In this document: one piece after another, positions 47,900 to 48,205 of the stretch
Layout of the letters: every line of letters starts with the position of its first letter
How positions within the stretch are numbered: the stretch's first letter is position 1
NCBI GenBank assembly: GCA_030601755.1
Contig: JAUWBF010000019.1
Coordinates: 1 to 48,205, forward strand
Direction of reading: 5' to 3'
Source: Verrucomicrobiota bacterium
GTDB lineage: Bacteria; Verrucomicrobiota; Verrucomicrobiia; Opitutales; Opitutaceae
DNA: 48,205 bases
Program-made: the position numbers and the translations under genes
Notes under the pieces: generated by a model
Database searches by the model: none
What the model was told of the DNA's origin: nothing
The model's input: only the letters and a program-made list of their open reading frames with translations

Positions 47900-48205
47900 G
47901 ATTGCAGGGGGAGTTCGAGATAAAAAGTGGCGCCCTGGCCGGGCGTGCTCTCGGCCCAGACGCGGCCGCGCATGCGCTCCATGGCCTTGCGCACGATCGC
48001 GAGGCCGATGCCGGTGCCCGGGTAATCCTCGGCGCGGTGGAGCCGCTGGAAGATATCAAAAATACGGTCGATGAACTTCATGTCGAAGCCGATGCCGTTG
48101 TCCCGCACCCAGACCACGGCGTGACCGGCCTCGACGCGCGCGCCGACCGAGACGGAGGGCTTGGCGCTGGCGCGGGTGAACTTGAGGGCATTGTCGATGA
48201 GGTTG
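47896..48205 (-). CDS. Sensor histidine kinase, C-terminal part (continues beyond window)
   Basis: The last 102 residues of a kinase whose start lies beyond the right edge. N-box NLIDNALKFT, G1 box VRDNGIGFD, F-box IFDIFQRLHRAEDYPG, G2 box GTGIGLAIV and the GQGATFYLELP end strand are all present. The RLHRAEDYPGTGIGLAIV form is typical of phytochrome- and PAS-linked HWE/HisKA kinases that partner Rcp1-like regulators. Overlaps the downstream regulator by 4 nt. Confidence 0.9.
   Translation of the reverse strand, partial: NLIDNALKFTRASAKPSVSVGARVEAGHAVVWVRDNGIGFDMKFIDRIFDIFQRLHRAEDYPGTGIGLAIVRKAMERMRGRVWAESTPGQGATFYLELPLQS

Noticed and set aside
1-48205. Prophage or integrative element
   Set aside because: No integrase, phage structural gene, attachment-site duplication or tRNA-flanked boundary is visible. 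The accessory patch at 38.3-40.7 kb consists of repeats and two small genes only.

Overview
This is a GC-rich chromosomal window with short intergenic gaps and about 40 genes on both strands. No rRNA, tRNA, phage, plasmid or complete insertion sequence is visible. The gene content (SMC, GltX, MenB, GspE/PilB-type ATPase, exosortase, DUF3516 helicase, SatP-type acetate carrier, Ldh-family dehydrogenase plus KdgK-like kinase) and the many intergenic hairpins fit a free-living verrucomicrobium, most likely Opitutaceae. That taxonomic call is an inference from gene style and repeat style, not from a marker gene.

Layout. 1-6.6 kb: the end of a histidine kinase, an M3 oligopeptidase, the oxidative pentose-phosphate cluster zwf-opcA-pgl, and yraN. 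6.7-14.1 kb: a GAF-PilB-type ATPase, a polyprenyl glycosylphosphotransferase, a beta-hydroxyacid dehydrogenase, an acetate permease, DUF429 and two small membrane proteins. 14.1-20.3 kb: smc with an EF-hand secreted protein downstream, a GYF/DUF4339 membrane protein and a DTW-domain tRNA modification enzyme. 20.3-25.4 kb: a hydroxy-acid and sugar-acid catabolic block (FAD oxidase, D-2-hydroxyacid dehydrogenase, Ldh-family oxidoreductase, PfkB kinase) ending in a clear terminator. 25.6-32.9 kb: DUF3516 helicase, orphan exosortase, hybrid kinase, YebC-family regulator, YqeY. 33-38.3 kb: transglutaminase, DUF486, menB, gltX, M14-like peptidase, DUF4256. 38.3-40.7 kb: a repeat-rich accessory patch with a truncated binding-protein gene and a two-gene nucleotidyltransferase module. 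40.7-44.1 kb: AsmA/DUF748-like protein, Ohr, leuB. 44.2-48.2 kb: a signalling cluster of two response regulators, a REC-REC-PAS-PAS-kinase-REC protein and the end of another kinase.

The strongest unexplained signal is not a protein. The window carries at least a dozen short hairpins of the REP type, usually in head-to-head pairs. Each has a fixed tag (GTAG, GGAG or GGTG), and they fall into families that keep tag and loop while changing both stem arms together. They sit almost always within 30 nt of a stop codon and in three cases touch the gene end. A second class consists of longer degenerate direct or inverted repeats (AACGCAAAGGCGCGAAG-like and AACCACGGAGAACACAGAG-like). These are concentrated at 38.3-40.7 kb, where one inverted pair brackets a fragment of a peptide-binding lipoprotein gene. 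No REP transposase (RAYT) is in the window, so mobilisation, if any, would act in trans.
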